Under the pieces are notes generated by a model. The model did not search any database. It was not told the origin of the DNA and was given only the letters and a program-made list of their open reading frames with translations. The position numbers and the translations under genes are program-made. Below are positions 28,775-37,947 of a DNA stretch of 64,000 nt, piece by piece. This DNA is from Planctomycetota bacterium (GTDB taxonomy: Bacteria > Planctomycetota > Phycisphaerae > Phycisphaerales > UBA1924), in the NCBI GenBank assembly GCA_024280755.1, contig JAJRPN010000004.1, positions 1 through 64,000 of the forward strand. Reading direction: 5' to 3'. Every line of letters begins with the position of its first letter. Within the stretch, counting starts at the first letter, position 1.

Positions 28775-30559
28775 TCAGCCGCCGAGCGCTTCCATTGGCG
28801 GGTCAAACTCGGCGACGCCAAGATCGCCGATGGCGAAGTTGGTGATCATCACCTTGTTGGTGACGATGAAGAGCAGGACCAGCTTCTGGTCGCTTCTGCT
28901 TCGGCTCAGGTTCGGAGCATCTTCGAGCCCTGTGAGGGTTGAGCCTCTGGTATAGCGGGTTTCAAATGTTTTTGAGTCGGTATACTCATACCCAATCGCT
29001 TCGTACTCGTTGCCCTTGCTATCGATCAGCAAGAGTGGTTGATCGATCAAGGCTCCCTTGGCAGCTTCGGAGAACAAGCCAAAGTCTGACTCTTCGCTGA
29101 TATCGATACGAATCAAGACCTGCCCTTTGCTCACGGCATAGCGATCAACACGAAGATTCTTCGCTTGAGGCACATTCTTGCGTCCGACATCTTTCTTGAG
29201 ATCGAATGTGCCAACGCCATCAACAACTTCATTCTTTTCGTTGAGTGTTAATCCACGCTTGGCAACCTGTGATGACATCATTTGGCTGATTTTAAAGCTG
29301 CGATTGATAAAACCAGATTGGATGCTTGAGTCATAGACGATCATGTTGGTCGTATCGAGTTTGCGTGAAACCGATTCACCCTTGAGAATTGCGCCCGAGA
29401 GGATCACGCGATCACGCTCGGTGATGTTTGCATATTCGACCGGATCTGGCAGTGATGATGTGCTTACACGCACATTCTTCACATACATCGCAATCGGTGT
29501 GTAGCCGGTCGGGATGACATATTCAAAGCTCATCAGCACGCGAGACTTGCCCCCGACGGATGTGATGAAGATGTCATTGGCATCGAATCGCCAGCGTCCG
29601 AACATGTCTGCTTCTGAAGATTCAGATATCGCTGCGATCGGGAATGCTGTCATGGTGTTGCCGTCGGCGTCTTCGAGGAGCAAACGATATTGACCATTGG
29701 AAACAACCAACTGCCCGCCCTTCTTGCCTCGCTCTTTCGCGCCCGGTTCAAACTCGACGACAAAGCCTGCAAGGTGCCCCTTTGTGACACGCTCGGAGTT
29801 GATGTCGAGGTATTTTTGGGCTTCATCGTTGATTGAATCATTGAGGAGATCGGTGAGTGTTTCTGAGCCGTCGGTCGCGCCAACGGTGTAGGTTGCTTTG
29901 ACTTTAAAATCATCAGGGCTCACCGCGTTGCGTCCTGCGCCATCGCCGGGCGAAACGCGTGAAGCGAACCCGACGAGTTCGAGTTCTGGGTACCATTTTC
30001 CTAAAGACTCGTTGGTGCTCATTGTGCCGTTGGAGAGATGACGATACATCTTCGAGACGATAGTATCGACCGGAATCCAGAGTGTGTCGGCTTTGACCAA
30101 CGCGCCAGATCCTGTCGCACGATCAGTAGAATACCACAATGGCTGATAGCCCAAGAACCCGGTTGGTACACGCATCGAGCCAACCCCAAGGACAAGAATG
30201 CCACAAGAGATGACTGCGGTGGCAAGCCCACAGATCCCGCCGCCAGCGTAATCGATAACCTTCGAATTCGTAATGTTGCCCGAGACAAGTTTGTCAGTCG
30301 CAAATCGCAGCACCAAGAGTAAAATGACAAACGGCACGACCAGGCTAACACCCCAAGCGATGGATTCAATGAAAGACATGAACCCGCGTTCTGGGCTTGC
30401 CTTCACCAGCAGCATCGCCAGAGGCTCCCAGAAAGCAAACGCGATCGCACCGGCGGTGATCACGCAGAGCAGGTGCAAGAGCGAACTGAACATGCCTCGG
30501 ATCATCCACGCGTAGGTGACACCGAGTACAAAGATGATGATGATGACATTCATAATCAT
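28775..30559 (-). CDS. CvpA-like membrane protein with large C-terminal extracytoplasmic region
   Basis: N-terminal helices MIMNVIIIIFVLGVTYAWMIRGMFSSLLHLLCVITAGAIAFAFWEPLAMLL...VSLVVPFVILLLVLRFATDKLV...VIDYAGGGICGLATAVISCGILVLG resemble CvpA (PF02674-type). About 430 residues of unrecognised sequence follow. Confidence 0.7.
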   Translation of the reverse strand: MIMNVIIIIFVLGVTYAWMIRGMFSSLLHLLCVITAGAIAFAFWEPLAMLLVKASPERGFMSFIESIAWGVSLVVPFVILLLVLRFATDKLVSGNITNSKVIDYAGGGICGLATAVISCGILVLGVGSMRVPTGFLGYQPLWYSTDRATGSGALVKADTLWIPVDTIVSKMYRHLSNGTMSTNESLGKWYPELELVGFASRVSPGDGAGRNAVSPDDFKVKATYTVGATDGSETLTDLLNDSINDEAQKYLDINSERVTKGHLAGFVVEFEPGAKERGKKGGQLVVSNGQYRLLLEDADGNTMTAFPIAAISESSEADMFGRWRFDANDIFITSVGGKSRVLMSFEYVIPTGYTPIAMYVKNVRVSTSSLPDPVEYANITERDRVILSGAILKGESVSRKLDTTNMIVYDSSIQSGFINRSFKISQMMSSQVAKRGLTLNEKNEVVDGVGTFDLKKDVGRKNVPQAKNLRVDRYAVSKGQVLIRIDISEESDFGLFSEAAKGALIDQPLLLIDSKGNEYEAIGYEYTDSKTFETRYTRGSTLTGLEDAPNLSRSRSDQKLVLLFIVTNKVMITNFAIGDLGVAEFDPPMEALGG

Positions 30560-30677
30560 GAGGCTATTCTCCGTCGGACTCATGCTCGCACAGGTGTGCA
30601 TTGTGGCATGAGTTGTTCTTTGAGCTGATCGAGTGGGTCACTGATCAGGTTTGGATCTTCGGATCTCGCAAGGTGGT

Positions 30678-32444
30678 TTATGCCTGTGCGGGCTTTGGTG
30701 ATTTGGAAGATGAGGTCTTCGAACTCTTCTTCTTTGGTGGTGCGGTAATCCGCGAGACTTCTTCGATGCTGGTCATGCCTTCGACCGCCTTGCGAAGTGC
30801 TGTTTGCTGAACTGTCGGCAGGCTGCGTTTACGCATCGCGGTGCGAAGCCCGTTCCAGTTTTCCGCAGCAATCATCTTGCGTTCGTCGTCTTCAATCGGG
30901 AAGACACCAAAGCAACCAGTCTGCCCGATATACCCGACGCCATTACATACGGGGCAAACCTCGGGCTTGTTCCGAATGAGTACCTGCCCGCCTTTTTTAT
31001 GAAGTTGCTTGACCTTGTCAGCAGGCAAACCGAGCTTTTTGAGCATCTCAGGGGTTGGCTGATAGGCGACTTTACAGTTGCCACAGAGCATACGAATGAG
31101 TTTCTCGCCCACAACACCCTTGAGCCCTTTGGCGGCGAGTTTGGCATCGCCAACCGCACGGACATAGAGCTGAATCGCAGCGATCGCACTATCTGCCTTG
31201 AGCGAGAGGTACACCCGCGAGCGATCGAGATCGGCGATCGCAAGGTTCTTGCCCGTCGATGCGTCGGGTAAATCACAGATACCAACAACATCTGGATCTC
31301 GGCGAAGCGTCGAGCGGACAAGTGTTGCAAAGTCTGGGCCTTCGCTGGTCGCATCAAACAGGATTTGCTTAATACCCTCGACTTCATCTTCAAAATCATA
31401 CTCGATTGTTTGAATGTTTGAGGTATACGCATCGTGCAACTGAAGCAACGAGTACAGTGTCGTGGTTCGCCCGTTGTCGCTCGGGGCACCCAGAAGGACC
31501 ATGCCCTCTGTGGTTTCGGCCCAAGATTTGAGTTCAGCGAGTTGCTTGTCGAGCAAGCCAAGGTCTTTGGGAGCCCGGCGAACAGCTTCGCGTGGGTTGA
31601 AGACGATCGAGAGTACCATGCCGTTCTTTGAACCACTCGCCACCATCTTGAGGCTCATGTTCGAAATCTTTTCGCTCGAGATCGTGATGTATCCCGAGAG
31701 CTTGCGTCGGCGGTCTTCAACACTGAGCCCGGCAGCCTTTTTCCAGAAGTCAATAATCTGAATCGCATCAGCCTTGGCCAAAGGCTCGCCCGCTTGGCGG
31801 ACACCATCGACGAGCATCGAAGCTGCGTAGGTGCTTTCGTTGGCAGGGATGATATCGATCTGTGACGCGTGGGCGTTGTGCCCGTTGATGACCACTTCTT
31901 CCGCAGCGACACGCACCGCATAGGCAGTCGCTTCCTTATCTGGCGGCACAATCTTCATCTTGTTGGCACCAATGATCACAAGCTCTGAGTTGCCAAGTTT
32001 CTTTGCTTCTTTTTTATCGCTTCGTTTCTTAGCCGATTCCGAGAAATCGAGCCGAAGCTTTGCGTGCTCAGGAATGCGTTCGTCCTTGTTGGCAATAGCG
32101 ATGAATATCCCGATGTCGATCCCGAAGATGGCAACCAATCCAAAGAAGCCCGCTGCGAGGCCTGCGATCCCGTCAATTGGCAGCACAATCACAAACGCAA
32201 GGGCCGCAAAGGCAAAGATCATGTGGATCGCGTTCCACTTCTCTTGCCCAAGGAAGAACCGCTTGGCGTGTTTGTCAAGAACCGTCGAGATCATCCAAGC
32301 CCAGCCAAGGAATGGCAAGAGCAATAAGATCGCTTTCCACCACGAGACAAGCATGAAGGTTTCGCCAGCTGCCAGCGTAAAAGCTGAGCCAAGCGTGACT
32401 GAACCAATGGGTTCAGTAACTGAAATGAGTATGGAATCGAGCAC
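30678..32444 (-). CDS. Membrane-anchored GspE/PilB-like protein with degenerate ATPase motifs
   Basis: C-terminal T2SS/T4P ATPase-like region: LLGAPSDNGRTTTLYSLLQ (Walker A position), LRRDPDVVGICDLPDASTG (Walker B position), CGNCK...CPVCNGVGYIGQTGCFGVFPIEDDERKMIA (zinc-binding region). N-terminus has 2-3 predicted TM helices. Confidence 0.75.
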   Translation of the reverse strand: MLDSILISVTEPIGSVTLGSAFTLAAGETFMLVSWWKAILLLLPFLGWAWMISTVLDKHAKRFFLGQEKWNAIHMIFAFAALAFVIVLPIDGIAGLAAGFFGLVAIFGIDIGIFIAIANKDERIPEHAKLRLDFSESAKKRSDKKEAKKLGNSELVIIGANKMKIVPPDKEATAYAVRVAAEEVVINGHNAHASQIDIIPANESTYAASMLVDGVRQAGEPLAKADAIQIIDFWKKAAGLSVEDRRRKLSGYITISSEKISNMSLKMVASGSKNGMVLSIVFNPREAVRRAPKDLGLLDKQLAELKSWAETTEGMVLLGAPSDNGRTTTLYSLLQLHDAYTSNIQTIEYDFEDEVEGIKQILFDATSEGPDFATLVRSTLRRDPDVVGICDLPDASTGKNLAIADLDRSRVYLSLKADSAIAAIQLYVRAVGDAKLAAKGLKGVVGEKLIRMLCGNCKVAYQPTPEMLKKLGLPADKVKQLHKKGGQVLIRNKPEVCPVCNGVGYIGQTGCFGVFPIEDDERKMIAAENWNGLRTAMRKRSLPTVQQTALRKAVEGMTSIEEVSRITAPPKKKSSKTSSSKSPKPAQA

Positions 32445-32676
32445 CGTCGTATCCTCTCCAAAGGTCGTTCATATCCGAGAGCATCTGGCTCACGGCAATA
32501 ACTATCAGAATCATCTTACAAACCCAAGCCGAGCAGGAATCGCTCCAGTAGCGTTTGATGTCACCCATTGTAGAGGCTCTCGCCTCCATAAGCATGCGTC
32601 AACCTCGTCGATCACTGTCCAATCCGGTTCGGATCATGAACGGGTAAGCACAATAAGCGAGAAATCAATCAGCCAA

Positions 32677-33834
32677 CTAGGCAAACTTCTTGAGCTTCAT
32701 CTGAAGCTCATCGACATTTGGCGAAGATTCGATCGCCGTCCGCATGTGGATGTACTCTTCTTCAACCAAACGCACGAGCGAATCGTTGAAGTCGATCATC
32801 CCGATGGTCTGGGCTTCAATCGAGTTGAGCACTTCACGCAGGTCGCCTTCGCGCTCGTCGAGAATGTACTTCTTGACCACGCCGTTGTTGATCAAAATTT
32901 CGAGTGCAGGGATACGGAAGATGTTTTCGTGAAGCGTCGGGAGTAGCTTCTGATACACAAATGCCCGCATCTGGAAGGCCAAGATTTTCCGAACCTGATC
33001 GACTTCTTCTTGTGGGAACAAGCCGTAGATTCGAGAGAAGGTCTGGGTGGTTGACGAAGCATGGATCGTACCAAAGACCAGGTGACCCGTTTCGGCAGCA
33101 TGCAGTGCGGCTTCAAAGGTTTCCTGGTCACGCATTTCACCGATCAACACCACATCAGGGTTCTCACGAACCAACGCACGCAATCCGGTTTTAAAGTCCA
33201 AGCAATCAAGCCCGATTTCGCGCTGGTTGATGGTTGATTTTTTATCTTCAAAGATGTATTCAATCGGATCTTCGAGCGTCAAGATATGCACACTCTTGCG
33301 TGCGTTGATGTAGTCGATCATTGATGCGATGGTGGTGGATTTACCCGAACCTGTTACGCCGCAGAGCAGCACAATACCCTGAGGCTGCATCGCCACATCC
33401 GACATGATCTCCGGCAGGTACAACCCCTCGAAGGGAAGGATCTCTGAAGTAATGTTTCTTGCAGCAACCGAGATAGTGCCTCGCGCTTGAAACAGGTTTA
33501 CACGGAAGCGATGCTTGGCGTCGTAGTTGTACGCGAAGTCGACCGAGCCGAACTTGTGAAGATCTTTCATTTGTTCTTCGGTCAAGATCTCTACGGCGAT
33601 CTTGAAAAACTCTTCTGCGGAGACCGGATCGACATCCATCGACTTGAGTACGCCTCGCATGCGGATCTTTGGTTTTTGATTCGATTTCATGATCAAGTCG
33701 GATGCACCGAACTTGATGGTTGCTTTGAGGAAGTCGCCCCAGCGTGTGGCGTGCGGGTCCTTCTTGGTGATGGTCGGATCAAGATCGCAATGTCCTGCGG
33801 ATGCAGTTGAAGAGGGGGCGTCGTTCACACTCAT
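32677..33834 (-). CDS. pilT: Type IV pilus retraction-type ATPase PilT
   Basis: GVTGSGKSTTIASMIDYIN, ILTLEDPIEY, RENPDVVLIGEMRDQETFEAALHAAETGHLVFGTIHASS: intact PilT motifs. Confidence 0.93.
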   Translation of the reverse strand: MSVNDAPSSTASAGHCDLDPTITKKDPHATRWGDFLKATIKFGASDLIMKSNQKPKIRMRGVLKSMDVDPVSAEEFFKIAVEILTEEQMKDLHKFGSVDFAYNYDAKHRFRVNLFQARGTISVAARNITSEILPFEGLYLPEIMSDVAMQPQGIVLLCGVTGSGKSTTIASMIDYINARKSVHILTLEDPIEYIFEDKKSTINQREIGLDCLDFKTGLRALVRENPDVVLIGEMRDQETFEAALHAAETGHLVFGTIHASSTTQTFSRIYGLFPQEEVDQVRKILAFQMRAFVYQKLLPTLHENIFRIPALEILINNGVVKKYILDEREGDLREVLNSIEAQTIGMIDFNDSLVRLVEEEYIHMRTAIESSPNVDELQMKLKKFA

Positions 33835-34146
33835 TGTTGAAAAATCCTTGTCTATCTATTGGGCCAGACGGTCCTAGCCGAGACACACAGAAAAGCGTGC
33901 CCGTGGGTGAAGCCATCATTCTATACGCCTCGAACCGGCAAGCCTTGCGTTGAGGCGAAGGTCGATGCTTTGGAATGAGGATATTTCGTCCAACCGGCAT
34001 CGAGTGATGCCTGTGCCTTCTGTTCGTGAACACCAACTCCCCGGTTCCGTCAAGACGCATTGATCTCAAGGAAAGCTGAGTTGAACGCCAGATGATCAAC
34101 CAATGTCAAAGTGGGGGGGCCAAACAAAGAGGAGCCGATCAATAAA

Positions 34147-34173
34147 AAAGCGGGTCCATTGTTGGACCCGCTT
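34147..34173 (-). terminator. Rho-independent terminator after the sigma factor gene
   Basis: AAGCGGGTCCATTGTTGGACCCGCTT preceded by AAAAA on the plus strand (U-tract on minus). Confidence 0.88.
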
Positions 34174-34194
34174 GAGAGCTTACTGATTGACGGT

Positions 34195-35247
34195 TTACTT
34201 CGCCCCGACCGGCTCGGCCTCGTCGACGGTGCCAAGGAAGTTGGCTTCGAGTTCGACGCGAATTTTTTCCATCGCCTTATTCTGGATCTGACGGACGCGT
34301 TCTTTGGTCACGCCGATGATCTGCCCGACCTGTTCGAGGGTCATGGGTTTCTCCATGCCTCCGGTTTCGAGCCCAAAGCGATGCTCAAGGACAGTGCGTT
34401 CGACATCTGAGAGATCCGCACGGTTGGCGACGACGATCTCACGGACTTCTGATGCGGTATCCTTCTCGAAGTCGGCCCGTTTAGTTTCGAGGAAGTTGGA
34501 CTTCTCGAGTTTCGGGTCGAAATCTGTTGGGAACCGCTGACGGTACTTGCTCAGCTTCATGCCCTGGCGTGAGAACGCTTTGAGGATGGCGCGACAGGCA
34601 TAGGTCGAGAACTTAAACCCTCGCCCAGCATCAAACTTGTCGACCGCACGCAAGAGCGCCATGTTACCTTCAGAAACAAGATCAGCAAAGTCGACTTCGC
34701 TCATCCGTGTCCGCTTGGCCATCGCCAAGACGAGCGCCAAGTTCGTTTCTGCAATCTGTTCGCGGATGCGTTCGGACTTGCGGAACCAGTGCAAAAGCTG
34801 GTCGGCCTGCTCTGGGGTTGGCTTCTTCTCGGGGCGTGCCCAAGCTTCCATCTGAAGCTTATATACACGATACCGCGAGTAGTTAAACTGATGGAACAGC
34901 ACGCGTTCTTCAGCACCTGTGAGGATCACCTGCTGCGAAGATTTCACCGTACGCGTCCGAGTAATCGATGAAATGTCATCCATCACCGGATGATACCAGG
35001 TGGTATCAGGCAAGGCGATATCTGGTGCATCATCGTAAATGTTCTGCTCGGCATCTTCTTCGTAGAAGACTTCTGAGTCGATAAAATCTTGCTCTTTGAC
35101 AAGGATCTGGGTCAGAAGACGCTCGTCCTCGTGAGAGAGCTGACGCGCGGTTTTGCCCGCGCGGGTGGATGTACGCGAAACCCCTACGCGATGCCTGCGT
35201 CGCATCTGCTCAAGGGGGCTCGGGTTGTTGCTCGTTGCTTGCATCAT
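34195..35247 (-). CDS. RNA polymerase sigma-70 family factor (RpoD-like)
   Basis: DLVSEGNMALLRAVDKFDAGRGFKFSTYACRAILKAFSRQ (region 2) and ERTVLEHRFGLETGGMEKPMTLEQVGQIIGVTKERVRQIQNKAMEKIR (region 4). Confidence 0.92.
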   Translation of the reverse strand: MMQATSNNPSPLEQMRRRHRVGVSRTSTRAGKTARQLSHEDERLLTQILVKEQDFIDSEVFYEEDAEQNIYDDAPDIALPDTTWYHPVMDDISSITRTRTVKSSQQVILTGAEERVLFHQFNYSRYRVYKLQMEAWARPEKKPTPEQADQLLHWFRKSERIREQIAETNLALVLAMAKRTRMSEVDFADLVSEGNMALLRAVDKFDAGRGFKFSTYACRAILKAFSRQGMKLSKYRQRFPTDFDPKLEKSNFLETKRADFEKDTASEVREIVVANRADLSDVERTVLEHRFGLETGGMEKPMTLEQVGQIIGVTKERVRQIQNKAMEKIRVELEANFLGTVDEAEPVGAK

Positions 35248-36364
35248 GCCTTCTCCAACCGCTACGATCCTGCAGCGGCTTATTGTGTTTCTCAACACAT
35301 TGTTTTCATACACACCTGTTTGCTCAAAGATATTCATCCATTGGGCTGATCGGCGTGTGATTGACTTGTCCAGGATGCCTCAAAGAGAAACACCCAACCG
35401 TCGACAACCATCCAGATCCAAATTAACCTTGCGTTGCATCTTGCACAACCGGCTTTGAATCAATCAAGTTGTCTCTCAATCCTCAATCCGATGCCCGAAA
35501 AAGACATCAAACCGGGAATCAATCCCATTTCCTACATGTGATTACCACGCACATCCGGTGTGCGTGGGTACGACGGCTGCTTGAGTTGGCCGATTCTTTG
35601 TTGGCCAGGTGTCGATAGGATGATGATGGATGCGAAAATCGCACCATCGGAAGTCATCACGACGCGTTCTGGACCATGTATGGGCCTCAAGCGGTTTGGC
35701 AGGGGTTTCCCCCTCCATATTTGAAGTGCATGTCGTTGTGGATGAACCTCTGCTCGTTCACCTGCACTCACTCCTAAGAGATACGAGGGAAGGTGGCAAA
35801 AAGTTTCGATTCAGACCACTGAAACGCACAAATTCTTCAATTGTCAGCCGAAAACTTGCGTTGCCGACTAGATGATTTGTCTGATCCGTAGGGGCTTTTG
35901 CTCATTCCATGACGAAACTTCGTCAAAGCCTGAGAATCGGCCCGTGCAATCACACCAACTCATCGCGACACTTCCGTGGTCAAGTTCAGATCATGGAAAA
36001 CTCTCGAACAGAGAACAACCAAGTCTGATGCGGGCGTCGTCCTTGGCGACCGCGGCGGAGGTGGGGCGTTTGCTGACGGTTGACGCCCGATAATATCGAG
36101 CCTAGTGTCGTCCGCCAGCCAACCTTTGGCTTGACATCGTCGCGCCGTCGGTTTGCCTTTATCCGGGCCGCCAGTATACACAATTCCCATGCAAGTGGCA
36201 ACAAGCAACTCGCAATTGAGACCCAAACCTGACAAGTTTGTGAAAATTAGGGCTTTATGTCCATATTGGACGGCAATGTTCACATTTCATCCACAATTCT
36301 GAACAGCATGACGCCCCCAAACAGGGTGCTGGTATCAGATCCATCACACACGAAAGTCGACACC

Positions 36365-36988
36365 ATGCCATTTGAACTCCCCGATCTCCCATACGCATAT
36401 GACGCCCTTGAGCCTCACTTTGACGCTCGGACCATGGAAATCCATCACACCAAACACCACGCCGGCTACATCGCCAAAGCCAACGCGGCCCTCGCGGGCA
36501 CCGAATGGGAAGGCAAGTGCTATGGCGAGATCCTCTCACGCATCAAAATACTCCCAGAAGATCTCCAAACAGCCGTCCAGAACAATGTTGGTGGCCACGC
36601 AAACCATTCACTTTTCTGGACGATCCTCGCCCCAGCCGGCAACGGCGGCGGCGGCGAGCCAACCGGCGAACTCGCAGAAGCAATCAACAACTCCTTTGGC
36701 TCATTCGAAGAGTTCAAAGCCAAGTTCGCCGAGCAGGCAGCAACCCGCTTTGGCTCTGGCTGGGCATGGGTAGGCGTTGACGGCCCGCTCAAACTTCATG
36801 TCGGCTCAACACCAAACCAGAACTCCCCGATCACCTTTGGCCACAAGCCAATCCTCGGACTCGATGTCTGGGAGCACGCCTACTACCTCAACTACCAGAA
36901 CCGTCGCCCAGACTACATCAACGCATTCTGGAATATCGTGAACTGGGACCAGGTCTCCAAGAACTACGAACAGTGGAAGGGCGAATAA
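36365..36988 (+). CDS. Superoxide dismutase (Fe/Mn family)
   Basis: [43 protein letters not shown]...[12 protein letters not shown]...[31 protein letters not shown]. Confidence 0.96.
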   Translation: MPFELPDLPYAYDALEPHFDARTMEIHHTKHHAGYIAKANAALAGTEWEGKCYGEILSRIKILPEDLQTAVQNNVGGHANHSLFWTILAPAGNGGGGEPTGELAEAINNSFGSFEEFKAKFAEQAATRFGSGWAWVGVDGPLKLHVGSTPNQNSPITFGHKPILGLDVWEHAYYLNYQNRRPDYINAFWNIVNWDQVSKNYEQWKGE

Positions 36989-37014
36989 GCCTTTCGCCAA
37001 TGTCTCATTTTCCC

Positions 37015-37041
37015 ATAACACAGGCGTCCTGCCTGTGTTAT
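37015..37041 (+). terminator. Perfect 11-bp-stem hairpin downstream of superoxide dismutase gene
   Basis: ATAACACAGGC-GTCCT-GCCTGTGTTAT followed by TTAATTT. Confidence 0.75.
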
Positions 37042-37065
37042 TTAATTTACCCAATGGAAATCTTG

Positions 37066-37273
37066 CCCCTCCCTGCGCCCCGCGGGGAGGTGGCTGCGCA
37101 GCAGACGGAGGGGTGTCTTCTCTTGCTCAGCGTCATCAAGAAAGAAAATGCACCAAGACACCCCTCCGTCTCACTTCGTTCGACACCTCCCCGCGGGGCG
37201 CAGGGAGGGACAAAGAAAAGACCCCCTCCGTCACGCTGCGCGTGCCACCTTCTCCACAAGCGTGGGGGAGGTG
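37066..37273. repeat. REP/BIME-like inverted repeat cluster (GC-rich family A)
   Basis: CCCCTCCCTGCGCCCCGCGGGGAGGTGGC...CAGACGGAGGGGTGTCTTC (37066-37120) faces AAGACACCCCTCCGTCTCACTTCGTTCGACACCTCCCCGCGGGGCGCAGGGAGGG (37155-37209). A third partial copy ACCCCCTCCGTCACGCTGCGCGTGCCACCTTCTCCACAAGCGTGGGGGAGGTG lies at ~37221-37273. Confidence 0.88.
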
Positions 37274-37283
37274 AACGATTGGC

Positions 37284-37372
37284 GGGTGCCACGGCTTGAC
37301 CGTCTTCGGCAAGCCGTGTCTTGAGGCAGTTTGAAGAGCACGGCTTGCCCTTCGGGTCAAGCCGTGGCACCC
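37284..37372. repeat. BIME-like paired palindromes (family B, GGGTGCCACGGCTTG)
   Basis: GGGTGCCACGGCTTGACCGTCTTCGGCAAGCCGTG (37284-37318) and inverted CACGGCTTGCCCTTCGGGTCAAGCCGTGGCACCC (37339-37372), 20 bp apart. Each arm is itself palindromic (CACGGCTTG...CAAGCCGTG). Confidence 0.9.
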
Positions 37373-37395
37373 GATCGGTCGGCGTAGTATTCCCT

Positions 37396-37947
37396 GTGAA
37401 TAAGAAGAACATCCTCCTGACCATCTGGCTCCTGCTCCCGATCACGATTGTGTCTTTGCTGATGGTCTGGATTTTCTATTCGCTCGACAAAGATCGTTTG
37501 ATGGATGACGCTGTGCCGTATGGTGCGGGTGCGGGCGATACCGGCAATGCCAACGCGATCGGCGAATGGCTCGCCGGGAACGATGCAGATCAGATCTCCC
37601 TCGCCGTCAAAGCCAGACGAGAAGGGGTGGCGATCGATCCGCGCGAATGGCCGGGTGGGATTGATTTGCGTGTGCAAATTATTGAAATCGGAAAAATTCA
37701 GAAGGATTGGTATCTGGAACTTCGGAGTGATGCTGGAGCGGAGATGGTTCTTGTTCAGGCAGGGCCTTCGATCAATGGTTGGTATTCCATAGTGCTTTCA
37801 CACGAGCAAGTCAGCGGCGCAACCGTTTGGCTCGGCGAGGGTGCAGATAATGTAGGACAGCGTCAATATATCAAATCCCAAGTTCCCGATCCAAATCTTC
37901 AAACTACAGACCCGATGGCAGTTGAAACAACATGGAAATCGCCTTGA
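37396..37947 (+). CDS. Hypothetical membrane-anchored protein
   Basis: GTG start then NKKNILLTIWLLLPITIVSLLMVWIFYSLDKDRL (one TM). No family recognised. Confidence 0.7.
   Translation: MNKKNILLTIWLLLPITIVSLLMVWIFYSLDKDRLMDDAVPYGAGAGDTGNANAIGEWLAGNDADQISLAVKARREGVAIDPREWPGGIDLRVQIIEIGKIQKDWYLELRSDAGAEMVLVQAGPSINGWYSIVLSHEQVSGATVWLGEGADNVGQRQYIKSQVPDPNLQTTDPMAVETTWKSP

Noticed and set aside
35532-35771. 79-aa minus-strand ORF in the sigma factor-SOD gap
   Set aside because: No recognisable domain, no good start context; competing overlapping frames are equally open.
37047-37445. ORFs inside the palindromic cluster (37047-37445 minus, 36973-37299 plus, 37035-37274 plus)
   Set aside because: They translate the inverted repeats themselves (APRGE/SPRGA-type peptides) and have no recognisable domain.
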